Notes under the pieces: generated by a model
What the model was told of the DNA's origin: nothing
The model's database searches: none
What the model saw: only the letters and a program-made list of their open reading frames with translations
Position numbers and translations under genes: made by a program
NCBI RefSeq assembly: GCF_900460245.1
Contig: NZ_UHIP01000002.1
Coordinates: 62,001-126,000 of the forward strand
Direction of reading: 5' to 3'
DNA: 64,000 nt
From: Vibrio fluvialis
Lineage (GTDB): Bacteria; Pseudomonadota; Gammaproteobacteria; Enterobacterales; Vibrionaceae
Part shown: positions 53,581 through 63,148 of the stretch, one piece after another
Numbering within the stretch: the first letter of the stretch is position 1
Layout: each line of letters starts with the position of its first letter

Positions 53581-54093
53581 TTAATAAACATCCAGTTTTC
53601 GCAGCAAATGTTCTACCGAAGGTGTGGTCATTGAAGACACATCCCCTTTCTCAGCCAGTCGCTGACGGATATCCGTACTGCGCACTTTGACTTTTTCCGG
53701 ACAGGCCATCACTGACCAGCGCTGCAAAATCTCTTTGGATTTAAAAAACTTACCGAAGTTGAAAAGATTATCAGGTCCGACCACGAAAGTAATGTCAGCG
53801 TTTGGAAAAATTTCCTGTAAACGCTCTAAAACGGCGTAAGTGGTAACACTCTCACCCGGATTGATTAAATCTTGTTCTACAGTACAACGTTCTAGCTTAT
53901 TTGAAGCCAAATCGCTAATAAAAGCATCAATAAGCTGGCATCGGATCTCATAATTTAGCATTTCCTTACCCCAGGCATGCGAAATGCTGGGTACGAGTAA
54001 AATGCGATCAAAATGTTCCAGTGAGTCGATTACGCTCTTGTGCCCCAACGTTGGTGGGTTAAAAGCGCTGCCAAAAACAGCAATTTTTTCCAT
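53581..54093 (-). CDS. NadD-like nicotinate-nucleotide adenylyltransferase
   Basis: A 170-residue nucleotidyltransferase of the NMN/NaMN adenylyltransferase superfamily. The active site is [12 protein letters not shown] (7-18; T15-x-G-H18) and the second motif is [10 protein letters not shown] near the C-terminus. It would adenylate nicotinate mononucleotide to NaAD. It is shorter than usual NadD and belongs to the type found beside nadE in vibrios, so it may be a second, accessory enzyme. The ATG at 54093 is taken because it starts the conserved motif at the usual distance. It is divergent from nadE with 103 bp between them. Confidence 0.85.
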   Translation of the reverse strand: MEKIAVFGSAFNPPTLGHKSVIDSLEHFDRILLVPSISHAWGKEMLNYEIRCQLIDAFISDLASNKLERCTVEQDLINPGESVTTYAVLERLQEIFPNADITFVVGPDNLFNFGKFFKSKEILQRWSVMACPEKVKVRSTDIRQRLAEKGDVSSMTTPSVEHLLRKLDVY

Positions 54094-54196
54094 CTTTTTC
54101 CCGATTAAGAGTGAAAACGGCATTCACGGTTTTCTAATTGAATGTTTGCGGTATGATACTACTAAATGTTTATTGCTTGCAGGAAAAGGAACTCTA

Positions 54197-55027
54197 ATGG
54201 AACAAATTATCCGCGAAGAGATGCGAGTGCTACCAAGCATCGATCCAGAATTCGAAATTGAACGCCGTGTTGGCTTTATCAAACGCAAACTGACTGAATC
54301 TGGCTGTAAAGCGCTGGTACTGGGTATCAGTGGCGGTATTGATTCCACTACGTGTGGCCGTTTGGCGCAGCTGGCAGTCGACGCACTGAACCAAGAACAC
54401 GCCACCGACCAATACAAATTCGTCGCCGTTCGCCTGCCTTACGGCGAGCAGAAAGACGAAGACGAAGCGCAACTGGCGCTTTCTTTCATTCAGCCAACAT
54501 ACTCGGTATCGGTGAACATCAAAGCGGGGGTTGATGGTCTGCATGCGGCATCACACGATGCATTGGCTGGCACTGGCCTTATCCCAAGTGAAGAAGCCAA
54601 AGTCGACTTCGTGAAAGGCAACGTGAAAGCGCGTGCGCGCATGGTGGCGCAATACGAAATCGCAGGCTACGTGGGTGGTTTGGTTCTGGGTACGGACCAC
54701 TCGGCAGAAAACATCACTGGCTTCTACACCAAATTTGGTGACGGCGCGTGTGATATGGCGCCTCTGTTTGGCCTGAGCAAACGTCAGGTTCGCCAAGTTG
54801 CAGCAGCATTGGGCGCTCCGGATCTGCTGGTACACAAAACACCAACCGCCGATCTGGAAGAACTGGCACCACAAAAGGCGGACGAAGATGCATTGAATCT
54901 GACGTACGAACAGATCGACGATTTCCTCGAAGGCAAGCCCGTTGAGCAGTTCGTTATAGACCGTTTGGTGGGCATTTACAAAGCAACCCAGCACAAGCGT
55001 CAACCGATTCCAACCATCTACGACTGA
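54197..55027 (+). CDS. nadE: Ammonia-dependent NAD synthetase
   Basis: A 276-residue N-type ATP pyrophosphatase. The P-loop is [12 protein letters not shown] (43-54). [14 protein letters not shown] and [20 protein letters not shown] are the NaAD and ATP binding stretches. It converts NaAD to NAD with ammonia in the cytoplasm; no glutaminase domain is present. The ATG at 54197 follows AGGAAAAGGA and gives the standard length. It is divergent from the NadD-like gene, so two steps of NAD synthesis share a promoter region. Confidence 0.96.
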   Translation: MEQIIREEMRVLPSIDPEFEIERRVGFIKRKLTESGCKALVLGISGGIDSTTCGRLAQLAVDALNQEHATDQYKFVAVRLPYGEQKDEDEAQLALSFIQPTYSVSVNIKAGVDGLHAASHDALAGTGLIPSEEAKVDFVKGNVKARARMVAQYEIAGYVGGLVLGTDHSAENITGFYTKFGDGACDMAPLFGLSKRQVRQVAAALGAPDLLVHKTPTADLEELAPQKADEDALNLTYEQIDDFLEGKPVEQFVIDRLVGIYKATQHKRQPIPTIYD

Positions 55028-55080
55028 TCGGATTGCATACTTTTTGGTGCTTTATGCATCAATGCACCTAAGTTATTGTA

Positions 55081-55110
55081 AAGCCAAGCCTTCTGCGCTT
55101 GGCTTTTATT
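55081..55110 (+). terminator. Terminator of nadE
   Basis: AAGCCAAG pairs with CTTGGCTT around CCTTCTGCG and is followed by TTATT. It lies 53 bp after the stop. Confidence 0.88.
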
Positions 55111-55309
55111 CACACGCCTTACGATGTAGCACAACATTCTCGCTACAAAAACACTCCCAAAACCATTACGTATCAAGGGAATAGCGTGACTATACTCCCA
55201 TTACTTTCATTTCATTTTTGATAGCCAGATTTGTGTGAACCAAGCTTCATATTTTTTGTGAATAGCGTCGGAAAATATATTCATCTTTCACTTTATAAGG
55301 TTCACAAAT

Positions 55310-56635
55310 ATGTTGTACGTGGAATTCCTGTTCCTCTTGCTGATGTTATACATCGGCTCACGTTACGGCGGTATTGGCCTTGGCGTTGTATCGGGCATCG
55401 GCCTTACGATCGAAGTCTTTATTTTCAAGATGCCACCGACTTCACCACCAATCACCGTTATGCTCATCATTCTTGCGGTGGTGACCTGTGCTTCGATTCT
55501 TGAAGCGGCCGGCGGTTTGAAATACATGCTGCAGGTGGCTGAACGCCTGCTGCGTAAAAACCCTAAACGTGTCACCATCATTGCGCCACTGGTGACTTAC
55601 TGTATGACTTTCCTGCTGGGTACCGGTCACGCGGTTTACTCCATCATGCCAATCATCGGCGACGTTGCGTTGAAAAACGGCATTCGTCCGGAACGTCCGA
55701 TGGCGGCGGCTTCTGTGGCATCGCAAATCGCCATTACCGCGTCTCCGATTTCTGCGGCGGTGGTGTACTACTTGGCGGAACTGTCCAACATCAACCACAA
55801 CATCACACTGCTGTCGATTCTGATGGTGTCTGTGCCAGCCACGCTGTTCGGTACCGTGCTGATGTCGCTTTACAGCCTGCGTCGCGGTAAAGAGCTGGAA
55901 GACGACAAAGAGTACCAAGCGCGCCTGCAAGATCCTGTGCTACGTGAAAAAATCTTCAGCACCACCGCAACGTCTTTGAATGAGCATCTGCCAGCTTCTG
56001 CGAAAAACTCAGTTCTGCTGTTCATTCTGTCGATCATCGTGATTGTACTGGTGGCGATGTTCCCTGAAGTGCGTCAAATCGGCGATGCCAAACCGATTAA
56101 CATGGCAACCGTCATTCAGATGATGATGCTGTGTTTCGGCGGTATCATTCTGCTGGTCACCAAAGTGAATCCGAAAACGGTACCGGAAGGCGTGGTGTTC
56201 AAATCGGGTATGGTGGCAGCGATTGCGATCTTCGGTATCGCATGGATGTCAGACACTTACTTCCAATACGCGATGCCGCAGTTCCGCTCTGGCATCATCG
56301 ACATGGTAAACGCCTACCCTTGGACGTTTGCGCTGGCGCTGTTCATCGTATCGGTAGTGGTGAACTCGCAAGCGGTGGTGGCGAAAATGATGCTGCCTGT
56401 GGGCTTGGCGCTGGGCTTAGAACCTGCCCTGCTGATTGGTCTGATGCCTGCGTTGTACGGTTACTTCTTCATTCCTAACTACCCGTCTGATATCGCAACC
56501 GTGAACTTCGATATCACTGGCACCACCAAGATCGGTAAGTGGTATTTCAACCACTCCTTTATGGCACCCGGCCTGGTTGGTGTGATTGGTGGCTGTTGTA
56601 TGGGTTACGTCCTCGGTCAAATCGTGATTGGTTGA
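55310..56635 (+). CDS. dcuB: Anaerobic C4-dicarboxylate transporter
   Basis: A 441-residue, about 12-helix inner-membrane antiporter of the Dcu family that exchanges fumarate or aspartate for succinate during fumarate respiration. The N-terminus (EFLFLLLMLYIGSRYGGIGL) and TGHAVYSIMPIIGDVALKNG are typical of DcuA/DcuB. The length suits DcuB. The ribosome-binding site is ATAAGG. Upstream at 55232 TGTGAACCAAGCTTCA is only a weak CRP/FNR-like half-palindrome. A strong terminator follows. Confidence 0.94.
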   Translation: MLYVEFLFLLLMLYIGSRYGGIGLGVVSGIGLTIEVFIFKMPPTSPPITVMLIILAVVTCASILEAAGGLKYMLQVAERLLRKNPKRVTIIAPLVTYCMTFLLGTGHAVYSIMPIIGDVALKNGIRPERPMAAASVASQIAITASPISAAVVYYLAELSNINHNITLLSILMVSVPATLFGTVLMSLYSLRRGKELEDDKEYQARLQDPVLREKIFSTTATSLNEHLPASAKNSVLLFILSIIVIVLVAMFPEVRQIGDAKPINMATVIQMMMLCFGGIILLVTKVNPKTVPEGVVFKSGMVAAIAIFGIAWMSDTYFQYAMPQFRSGIIDMVNAYPWTFALALFIVSVVVNSQAVVAKMMLPVGLALGLEPALLIGLMPALYGYFFIPNYPSDIATVNFDITGTTKIGKWYFNHSFMAPGLVGVIGGCCMGYVLGQIVIG

Positions 56636-56650
56636 TCACCCAAGCGAATG

Positions 56651-56677
56651 AAAAAGCGGGCTTCATGCCCGCTTTTT
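56651..56677 (+). terminator. Terminator of dcuB
   Basis: AAAAAGCGGGC pairs with GCCCGCTTTTT around TTCAT, 16 bp after the stop. Confidence 0.92.
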
Positions 56678-56729
56678 GTTTTGAACCACGGTTTATGTAG
56701 AACCCATCCGATTTGAACGGGTTCTTTCG

Positions 56730-57500
56730 CTATTTAAATTGGCTTTGCAATGCCCGGCTCACCGCCAATTTTCGCTCACCGATGTAGACGTACATTTTGC
56801 CGGTGAAGTCCTTTTTCACTTTATCCACCTTAGCGACATTGACAGCGACGGAGCGATGGATTTGCCAGAACTGTTCGGGGTTGAGCTGGGCCAGCAGATC
56901 CTTAAGCGATGAGCGCAGCAGATACTCTTCGATTCCACGCTCGCCCTGCTTGTAAACCGACAGGTATTTATCTTCCGCTTTGAGATAGAGCACATCTGCC
57001 GCAGCGATCAAATGAATCTCCTCGCCCTTGCTCGCTTTCAACCAAGTCAAATAACTGGGTTTAACGTTAAGCTGCGATAGCTGGGAAATCAGCTGCGTCA
57101 TGTCCGGCGCGGTTTGCTCGGCGCTTTGTAATCGCTGCTGCAAACGTTCACAACATTGCTGCAGACGAGATTCGGTAACCGGTTTAAGCAGATAATCCGC
57201 CGCATTGGTGTCAAAGGCACGCAGCGCGTACTCATCAAAGGCCGTGACAAACACCACCAGCGGCGGCTTGATGAGTCCTTTGAGTTTATTCGCCAGTGCC
57301 ATGCCATCAAGCTTGGGCATTCTGATGTCCAGAAATACGATGTCCGGCTGATGCTGATGAATGGCTTCGAGTGCCGTTTCCCCATTATCCACTGTGGCCA
57401 CCACCGTGAGTTGTGGCCACAGATCCGCCAAAGACTGGTTGAGATGGCGGCGCAGCAGCGGTTCATCGTCTGCAATCAGCGCGGTCACATCAGGCCGCAT
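56730..57500 (-). CDS. LytTR-family response regulator
   Basis: A 256-residue regulator. The receiver domain (about 1-120) has DDEP and the phospho-acceptor D58 in IVFLDIRMP. The LytTR DNA-binding domain (about 150-255) carries IHRSVAVNVAKVDKV and the terminal KLAVSRAL. It overlaps the kinase gene by 11 bp and receives its phosphate. The system resembles BtsR/AlgR-type pairs. Target genes cannot be identified; the convergent dcuB is not an obvious one. Confidence 0.93.
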   Translation of the reverse strand: MRPDVTALIADDEPLLRRHLNQSLADLWPQLTVVATVDNGETALEAIHQHQPDIVFLDIRMPKLDGMALANKLKGLIKPPLVVFVTAFDEYALRAFDTNAADYLLKPVTESRLQQCCERLQQRLQSAEQTAPDMTQLISQLSQLNVKPSYLTWLKASKGEEIHLIAAADVLYLKAEDKYLSVYKQGERGIEEYLLRSSLKDLLAQLNPEQFWQIHRSVAVNVAKVDKVKKDFTGKMYVYIGERKLAVSRALQSQFK

Positions 57501-58542
57501 AGTGCTCTCCTTGTGAGTGTTCCATCGCGTGTTCAGCGATTCGAATAGCGGCCGTCACGCCGCCCTTTGCGTTCTGAGTAATCGTGAAATTGGCATCATG
57601 ACCAAACAAACCGTGAAGACGCTGACGCACATTCTCCAGCGCGATACCATTCCCTTTGGGAATATCGCTGAGCCCGGCGCCATTATCAGAGACCGTGAAT
57701 ACAATCGAGTCCTGCAGGCGTTCAATCGCCACGTTCACTTCTCCGCCCTCCGCTTTGGGTTCAATGCCATGCTCTATCGCATTTTCCACCAGCGGCTGCA
57801 ACAGCATTGGCGGCAGGCAGAGCGAGTTCCACTGCTGACCAGCAGGTAAGCTGTAGCGCAGGCGGTCTCCCAAGCGAATCGCCTGAATTCCGAGATAAGC
57901 GTCAATCAATTCCAGTTCATCTTTGAGAGTCGAAACACCCTCGCGACGGCGCATTGAACTGCGCAATAAATCGGTCAGTTTTTCCAGCATACGCTGCGCT
58001 TTGTGCGGTTCGCTGGCAATCAGCGCATTCACATTCGCGAGCGTGTTAAACAGAAAATGCGGTTCAATCTGGCTTTGCAGCTGTTTGAGTTGACTCAGCA
58101 ACAGTGCTTTCTCCTGTTCGCTCTGACGACGTTTCGCCACTTCGAGCGCATTTTCTGCCACCAGTTTTTGCTCATGGGCATAGAAATAGAAAAAACACAG
58201 CGCGGTAAACATAAAGCCCAGCATCACCACCGGTTTGAGCGCGGCAATACTGTCGAATCCCGGGTATTGATTCAACCACATGTACGCGTTGGCGGTGCCC
58301 AGCACCATTCCGCCAGCCAACGCAAGCAGATTGATATAGCGGGTAGAAAGCGATGGGAGCGCCGCCCCGAGCACCAGTGCACACATATACGCACTCAAAC
58401 CGTAACCAAAGCTGATGATAAGATGGCCGCTGAGCGGGCTTGACCAGATAGCCTGAGTGCCGAGCGCAATCACAAAGCAAAACAGCGCGGTAAATGTCAG
58501 GCTCTTGCCATGACGTTTTAGCCAAAGAGTTGTGTCTGTCAT
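57490..58542 (-). CDS. LytS-like sensor histidine kinase
   Basis: A 350-residue membrane kinase of the His_kinase (LytS/YehU) class. About four membrane helices (14-120) come first. A short coiled coil leads to the phospho-acceptor H162 in the class signature QIEPHFLFNTLANVNAL, and a GHKL ATPase domain follows with PLVENAIEHGIEP and DNGAGL and GIALENVRQRL. No separate sensor domain exists, so the membrane part should be the sensor. It is the first gene of the two-component operon. Confidence 0.93.
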   Translation of the reverse strand: MTDTTLWLKRHGKSLTFTALFCFVIALGTQAIWSSPLSGHLIISFGYGLSAYMCALVLGAALPSLSTRYINLLALAGGMVLGTANAYMWLNQYPGFDSIAALKPVVMLGFMFTALCFFYFYAHEQKLVAENALEVAKRRQSEQEKALLLSQLKQLQSQIEPHFLFNTLANVNALIASEPHKAQRMLEKLTDLLRSSMRRREGVSTLKDELELIDAYLGIQAIRLGDRLRYSLPAGQQWNSLCLPPMLLQPLVENAIEHGIEPKAEGGEVNVAIERLQDSIVFTVSDNGAGLSDIPKGNGIALENVRQRLHGLFGHDANFTITQNAKGGVTAAIRIAEHAMEHSQGEHYAA

Positions 58543-58826
58543 GAGACGATTCCTTTATCAATGAGTGGATCCTAAACAGTTCAGGCGGGTTTGCCTACAC
58601 GCTCCCTTTAATGCCGCAACGAAACGTGCGGCACATCCCTTTTCTGTGTTGTCGGGAATCAGATTAAAGCGATTTGAATACTCATTTGGCGCTTTGCGAC
58701 GAACGGTCATACTCTGGCGTGAACGGTTATCTGTCAGCGTCATTGACGCAGAGAAATCGAATCAGCAACGTTCACATACTAAAAAACCAGCCTGAAGGCT
58801 GGTTTTCATCTTTTCAGCAGAGTGGT
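58543..58826. other. Intergenic upstream of the kinase gene, with a terminator
   Basis: About 280 bp. At 58781-58806 the minus strand has AAAACCAGCC-TTCA-GGCTGGTTTTTT, a clear terminator for the aldo/keto reductase gene to the right. The rest probably contains the kinase promoter; no gene is seen. Confidence 0.8.
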
Positions 58827-59735
58827 CTATGGCACACCATGGCCTTTCGACGCGACCCAAACTCGATACCACTGTTCGCGGCTGAGAGTCAGATCCAGTG
58901 CGTCAACAGCCGCTTGTACCCGCTCGATTTTACCCGAACCGATGATCGGCAAAGGCTTGGACGGCAGTGCACGAACCCAAGCGTAGATCACTTGATCAAT
59001 GCTCTCTGCGCCTAACTCTTCACGCAGCTCTTCTAAAACAGCGCGCACACGTTGCGCCTGCTCAGAATCCCCTTTAAAGATAGCGCCGCCACCCAAACAT
59101 GACCACGCCATCGGACGGGTACGCAGCATCTGCATTTGATCCAACGTTCCATCGTGCGCGACGTCGAAATTGAGGGGGTTAATTTCCACCTGGTTGGTTA
59201 CCAGCGGTTTACCCAGACGCGACTGCAGCAATTCGAACTGCGCAGGTGAGAAGTTCGATACGCCGAAGTGTTTCACTTTGCCCACTTTGTGCAGCTCGGT
59301 AAACGCTTCAGCCACTTCGTCTGCATCCATCAACACATCCGGACGGTGAATCAGCAGCACATCAATTTCGTTCACACGCAGACGCTCCAGCGAGTTATTC
59401 ACTGACTGGTAAATATGCGCCGCACTGGTGTCGTAATGGTTGATTTTGCGCTCTGGGAATTTCGCGCTGCACAGCTTGATGTCACACTTGGTGACGATCT
59501 GCAATTGCTCGCGCAGCGACGGTTCCAACGCCAACGCTTCACCGAACAGTTGTTCACACTCGTAGTTGCCATAAATATCAGCGTGATCAACCGTTGTGAT
59601 CCCAAGCTCGAGGTGCTGTTTCAGGAAGGTCAAACGCTCTTGCGCCGTCATACCCCATTCGCCCAGACGCCAGTAACCTTGTACTAGCTCAGAAAATTCC
59701 GGGCCTTGAGAGGCAATCGTTACTTTCGCAACCAT
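58827..59735 (-). CDS. Aldo/keto reductase (YdhF-like)
   Basis: A 302-residue NADPH-dependent TIM-barrel oxidoreductase. The catalytic set is seen as VDHADIYGNYECEQLFGEAL (D and Y), the lysine in VTKCDI, and the histidine in LLIHRPD. LPSKPLPIIGSGKIERVQ near the end is the cofactor loop. It is closest to the YdhF group, whose natural substrate is unknown. It is divergent from a small HTH regulator gene that may control it; the gap is 97 bp. Confidence 0.92.
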   Translation of the reverse strand: MVAKVTIASQGPEFSELVQGYWRLGEWGMTAQERLTFLKQHLELGITTVDHADIYGNYECEQLFGEALALEPSLREQLQIVTKCDIKLCSAKFPERKINHYDTSAAHIYQSVNNSLERLRVNEIDVLLIHRPDVLMDADEVAEAFTELHKVGKVKHFGVSNFSPAQFELLQSRLGKPLVTNQVEINPLNFDVAHDGTLDQMQMLRTRPMAWSCLGGGAIFKGDSEQAQRVRAVLEELREELGAESIDQVIYAWVRALPSKPLPIIGSGKIERVQAAVDALDLTLSREQWYRVWVASKGHGVP

Positions 59736-59832
59736 GGTTTTACTCCTTTTCTCTCTTTGGCGAACATCCTAAGCTTGTTTCCCTGCCACCTCAACGGATA
59801 GACTTGAGAAGTTCGAACTGGAGTACGAAGTT

Positions 59833-60246
59833 GTGAGTTTTGCTACACGTTTACAAGAATTGATCGGCGAAGAGAGCATTAGTGGCTTTGCTCGCCGGGT
59901 AGAAATGTCTGAAGGTCTGATCCGCAAATATCTCAAAGGCAGCGAACCCAGCCTGTCTAAAGCTAACCAGATAGCGATGCGTGCCAACTGCTCACTGGAG
60001 TGGCTGGCGACCGGTTGTGGTTATCTCTATCGTCAGGCCGAAGTGGTGGACATGGACGCTTACGCGCTGGCGCACAGGTATGTGACAGGTAACGTTTTAT
60101 CGAGCAGTGATCAGGAGCAGCAGCGTCTGATTATCTCCGGATACCAGTATCTGCGGGCACATAAAAAAGCCGATGGCTATCTGGATGAAACCGCCATGGC
60201 GGCATTTTTGCAGCGTCATCCTAAGGAGCTGACACCGTCCGCGTAA
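59833..60246 (+). CDS. Small helix-turn-helix regulator (phage-repressor-like)
   Basis: A 137-residue protein. The first 65 residues form a CI/Cro-like helix-turn-helix (SGFARRVEMSEGLIRKYLKG then SEPSLSKANQIAMRANCSLE). The rest is a short helical tail with no peptidase domain. The start is GTG at 59833. It overlaps the convergent gene at its 3' end by 26 bp. No other phage gene is nearby, so it is an orphan regulator, perhaps of the divergent reductase. Confidence 0.8.
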   Translation: MSFATRLQELIGEESISGFARRVEMSEGLIRKYLKGSEPSLSKANQIAMRANCSLEWLATGCGYLYRQAEVVDMDAYALAHRYVTGNVLSSSDQEQQRLIISGYQYLRAHKKADGYLDETAMAAFLQRHPKELTPSA

Positions 60247-60769
60247 AAGTCAGGGTAATATCTGAACCGTCAGTGAAAAGCTTGGCCTGCGCGTCCTGAT
60301 GCCGCCAAATCAGAGTTTTGGGAAATGCCCGCGCATGTTGGTTGAGAAACACAACCAATGCTTTATCCGTTGCTTGCCAGCTTTGTATCTGCATCTGCTG
60401 CACCACATCAAAGGTGGCCTGATCCACTTGCGCATGTTGAAGTTGAAAGCCATCTTTGCGTAATCCAAGCTGCAACTGACTCCAGTTGTGCATACTGTAA
60501 TCGGCATGCAGCACCATCTCATTGGAACGATCATGGTGAAACGCCACCTGAGCCCATACCGTTGTGGCGTAATAGGCAAAAGGTTCGCTGCACCACTTTT
60601 TTACCGACGGCATTTCACTGCACTCGATCCAATCACTGTGCTCAGCAAACGCTGCCTCATCCACATTCTTCCCCAGCAGATAAGGCGGCAGAAAATCCGG
60701 ATGCGCCGCCGTTGATGTCAGGCTCCAACACGCCATCACCGCCACACTCATCCAGCGCCATTTGTTCAT
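60221..60769 (-). CDS. Exported protein of unknown function
   Basis: A 182-residue protein with a signal peptide (MNKWRWMSVAVMACWSLTSTAA). The mature part has two cysteines in WIECSEMPSVKKWCSEP, which probably form a disulfide, and a beta-rich body. I do not recognise the family. The ATG at 60769 is selected by AGGAGA upstream. Its last 26 bp overlap the end of the convergent regulator gene. Confidence 0.7.
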   Translation of the reverse strand: MNKWRWMSVAVMACWSLTSTAAHPDFLPPYLLGKNVDEAAFAEHSDWIECSEMPSVKKWCSEPFAYYATTVWAQVAFHHDRSNEMVLHADYSMHNWSQLQLGLRKDGFQLQHAQVDQATFDVVQQMQIQSWQATDKALVVFLNQHARAFPKTLIWRHQDAQAKLFTDGSDITLTFTRTVSAP

Positions 60770-60811
60770 GAATCTCTCCTGTTTTCGGCCAGTGTGCCTT
60801 GATTGATTCAC

Positions 60812-61025
60812 CAGTACAACCGCCTCGCCTCTACGCCTTTGAATGGCAAAACGTGAGTCACTTCAAGCTCTTGGGGCGTAGGCTCAGGAAGGATGTATCC
60901 TGACACCACAAGGAGTAATGTGGAGCGTGAATAATTCCAACAATATCCCGACTACTGGCATCGTATCTCTTTTCGTTGAATCGGGTATGGGTAGAAAGGG
61001 AAACGAAGCAAGGACCTGAAAGAGT
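60812..61025. promoter_or_regulatory. Promoter region of the amylase gene
   Basis: About 215 bp. GGAAGGATGTATCC at 60889 and nearby GGAG-rich stretches are vaguely like MalT boxes but do not match well. No confident operator is named. Confidence 0.35.
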
Positions 61026-63071
61026 ATGAAACTCAGCACCCTGACACTGGCACTGCTCGCCGTGGCTCCTGCCGCCATGGCCTCGCCCAACCTGACGATT
61101 TCAACCACCACTAACAGCCGTGATTTTCCACTCAGCAGCGAAGAGCCTTTGGTGGTGCCGTTAACCAAAGATGACTACACACTACGCATCACCGGTGTCG
61201 ACGGACAATGTCAGGCTCCGGCAGAACAGAGCATAAAGTTCAACACGCCGATTGGCCTCAATTGTGGCAGCGCGACCGAACTGCCACTTAAGATTCGTTT
61301 TACCGGTGAATACGCGTTCAGTTACGACGCCAACGCCCACACACTCACGTTTGTGCGCCAAGCCACGGCGTCGGCCAAAAAAGAGTTCAAGCGCCCGATC
61401 CCGAATGTGTCATGCGAAGTGTATCAGGGTGGCGATGTCACGCTGGCACTTGGCGATACCTTTGCCGATGGTACTCAACTCAAAGATGCCTTTACCCAAC
61501 AAGTCGTTACCGTGCAGCAAGGCAAAGTCACGCTCACTCCGGCCAAATCCAGTGGTGGACTGGTCCTGCTAGAGCCAGTAAAAGCCAAAGCGCAACCTTT
61601 TACCTATCGCAACGCCAACATCTACTTTGTGATGGTTGACCGCTTTAAGAACGGCGATCCGAGCAACGATCACAGTTATGGCCGTAAAAGCGATGGCAAA
61701 GATGAAGTCGGCACCTTTCATGGCGGCGATTTAAAAGGCGTCATCGCTAAGCTCGATTACATCAAGAGCCTCGGCACTGACGCTATTTGGCTGTCACCGA
61801 TTGTCGAACAGGTACGCGGTTTTGTCGGCGGTGGTGACAGCGGATCGTTTCCGTTCTACGCCTATCACGGCTACTGGACTCGCGATTTCACCAAAATCGA
61901 TGAGAATTTTGGTGTCGATGACGATCTGAAAACTCTGGTTGCCGAAGCACACAAACGCGGCATGAAAGTGCTGTTGGATGCTGTGATTAACCACGCAGGC
62001 TATGCCACGCTGGCCGATTTGCAATTCGACGGTATTGATGTAGTCAATCCGGCCAACTTACTGAAAACCTGGGCTGATTGGGCACCTAAAGCTGGCGAGA
62101 ACTGGCACAGTTTCCATCAAAATATCGATTACAAAAGCCCAAACTGGAAAGAATGGTGGGGTGGCGCTTGGGTGCGTGCCGGCTTACCGGGCTATCCACA
62201 ACCCGGTTCCAGCGACATCACCATGACGCTGGCTGGCCTCCCCGATTTTCGCACTGAATCGACCGACTATGTCACGCCACCCAAATGGCTGTTGAATAAT
62301 CCCGGGACTCGTGTGGTCGCCAAAGACAACTACACGGTTTCCGATTATCTGATCGAGTGGCAAAGCGATTGGGTCAAACGATTCGGCGTAGACGGTTACC
62401 GGGTTGATACCGTGAAGCATGTTGAGGGCGATGTATGGAAGCGCCTTAAACAGAAAGCGAGCGAGAGCCTCAATGAGTGGCGTGCGGCCAATGGTCAGCA
62501 AGGCGAACCGTTCTGGATGATGGGCGAAGTCTGGGGCCATCGCGCCTATCGCAGCCCCTATTTCGACGACGGTTTTGACGCTCTGATCAACTTCGATATT
62601 CAAAAACGCATGGATACCGGAGCAGCATGCCTGAGCCAGATGGCAATGGTGTATCGCGATTACGCGCAAACGCTGGCGAAATACCCGGATTTCAATCCCG
62701 TCAGCTATATGTCTTCACACGATACGGAGCTGTTCTTTGGCCGCTTTAAGTCGTTCGATATGCAGCGCAATGCGGCCAATGCCCTGTTGCTGACTCCGGG
62801 TGCGGTGCAAGTCTACTACGGTGATGAAGTCGGCCGGGAAGCCGGGCCATACGCCGATGATTTTCATCAGGGTACCCGCTCAGATATGGTGTGGGATCTC
62901 AATGCCGATCGCGAGGCTTTGCTTAAGCATTGGCAGACCGTGGGGCAATTCCGTCAGCGTCATCCGGCCATCGGTGCCGGCGAACATCATGTCATCGAAC
63001 AAAAGAATGCTTACGTGTTCTCGCGTACGCTGGACGACGATAAAGTCGTGGTGGCCTTTGTAGGCCGCTAA
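61026..63071 (+). CDS. Secreted alpha-amylase (GH13)
   Basis: A 681-residue extracellular starch-degrading enzyme. The signal peptide ends near APAAMA (residue 19). An N-terminal beta-rich region of about 170 residues may bind starch. The GH13 barrel begins at IYFVMVDRF, with the catalytic D461 (GYRVDTVKH), E501 (WMMGEVWGH) and D566 (SSHDTEL). The other conserved boxes, DAVINHAG and the substrate-binding GVDGYRVD, are intact. The C-terminal beta domain is short. It is like the periplasmic/extracellular MalS-type amylases of vibrios. A strong terminator follows. Confidence 0.93.
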   Translation: MKLSTLTLALLAVAPAAMASPNLTISTTTNSRDFPLSSEEPLVVPLTKDDYTLRITGVDGQCQAPAEQSIKFNTPIGLNCGSATELPLKIRFTGEYAFSYDANAHTLTFVRQATASAKKEFKRPIPNVSCEVYQGGDVTLALGDTFADGTQLKDAFTQQVVTVQQGKVTLTPAKSSGGLVLLEPVKAKAQPFTYRNANIYFVMVDRFKNGDPSNDHSYGRKSDGKDEVGTFHGGDLKGVIAKLDYIKSLGTDAIWLSPIVEQVRGFVGGGDSGSFPFYAYHGYWTRDFTKIDENFGVDDDLKTLVAEAHKRGMKVLLDAVINHAGYATLADLQFDGIDVVNPANLLKTWADWAPKAGENWHSFHQNIDYKSPNWKEWWGGAWVRAGLPGYPQPGSSDITMTLAGLPDFRTESTDYVTPPKWLLNNPGTRVVAKDNYTVSDYLIEWQSDWVKRFGVDGYRVDTVKHVEGDVWKRLKQKASESLNEWRAANGQQGEPFWMMGEVWGHRAYRSPYFDDGFDALINFDIQKRMDTGAACLSQMAMVYRDYAQTLAKYPDFNPVSYMSSHDTELFFGRFKSFDMQRNAANALLLTPGAVQVYYGDEVGREAGPYADDFHQGTRSDMVWDLNADREALLKHWQTVGQFRQRHPAIGAGEHHVIEQKNAYVFSRTLDDDKVVVAFVGR

Positions 63072-63093
63072 CTCAGCCATCCAAAGAAAAAAT

Positions 63094-63121
63094 AAAGCGC
63101 ACTCTGGGAGTGCGCTTTTTC
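63094..63121. terminator. Terminator between the amylase and vibriolysin genes
   Basis: AAGCGCACTC pairs with GAGTGCGCTT around TGG and is followed by TTTCTT. It is shared by the two convergent genes. Confidence 0.92.
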
Positions 63122-63148
63122 TTAAGGGAAATAACAAGGGATCAGCAA

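Noticed and set aside
55226..55260. CRP/FNR site upstream of dcuB
   Set aside because: Only one half (TGTGA) is good; the other half is TTCAT, so it is not claimed as a feature.
60880..60920. MalT boxes before the amylase gene
   Set aside because: The GGAAGGATG and GGAG stretches do not match the MalT consensus closely enough.
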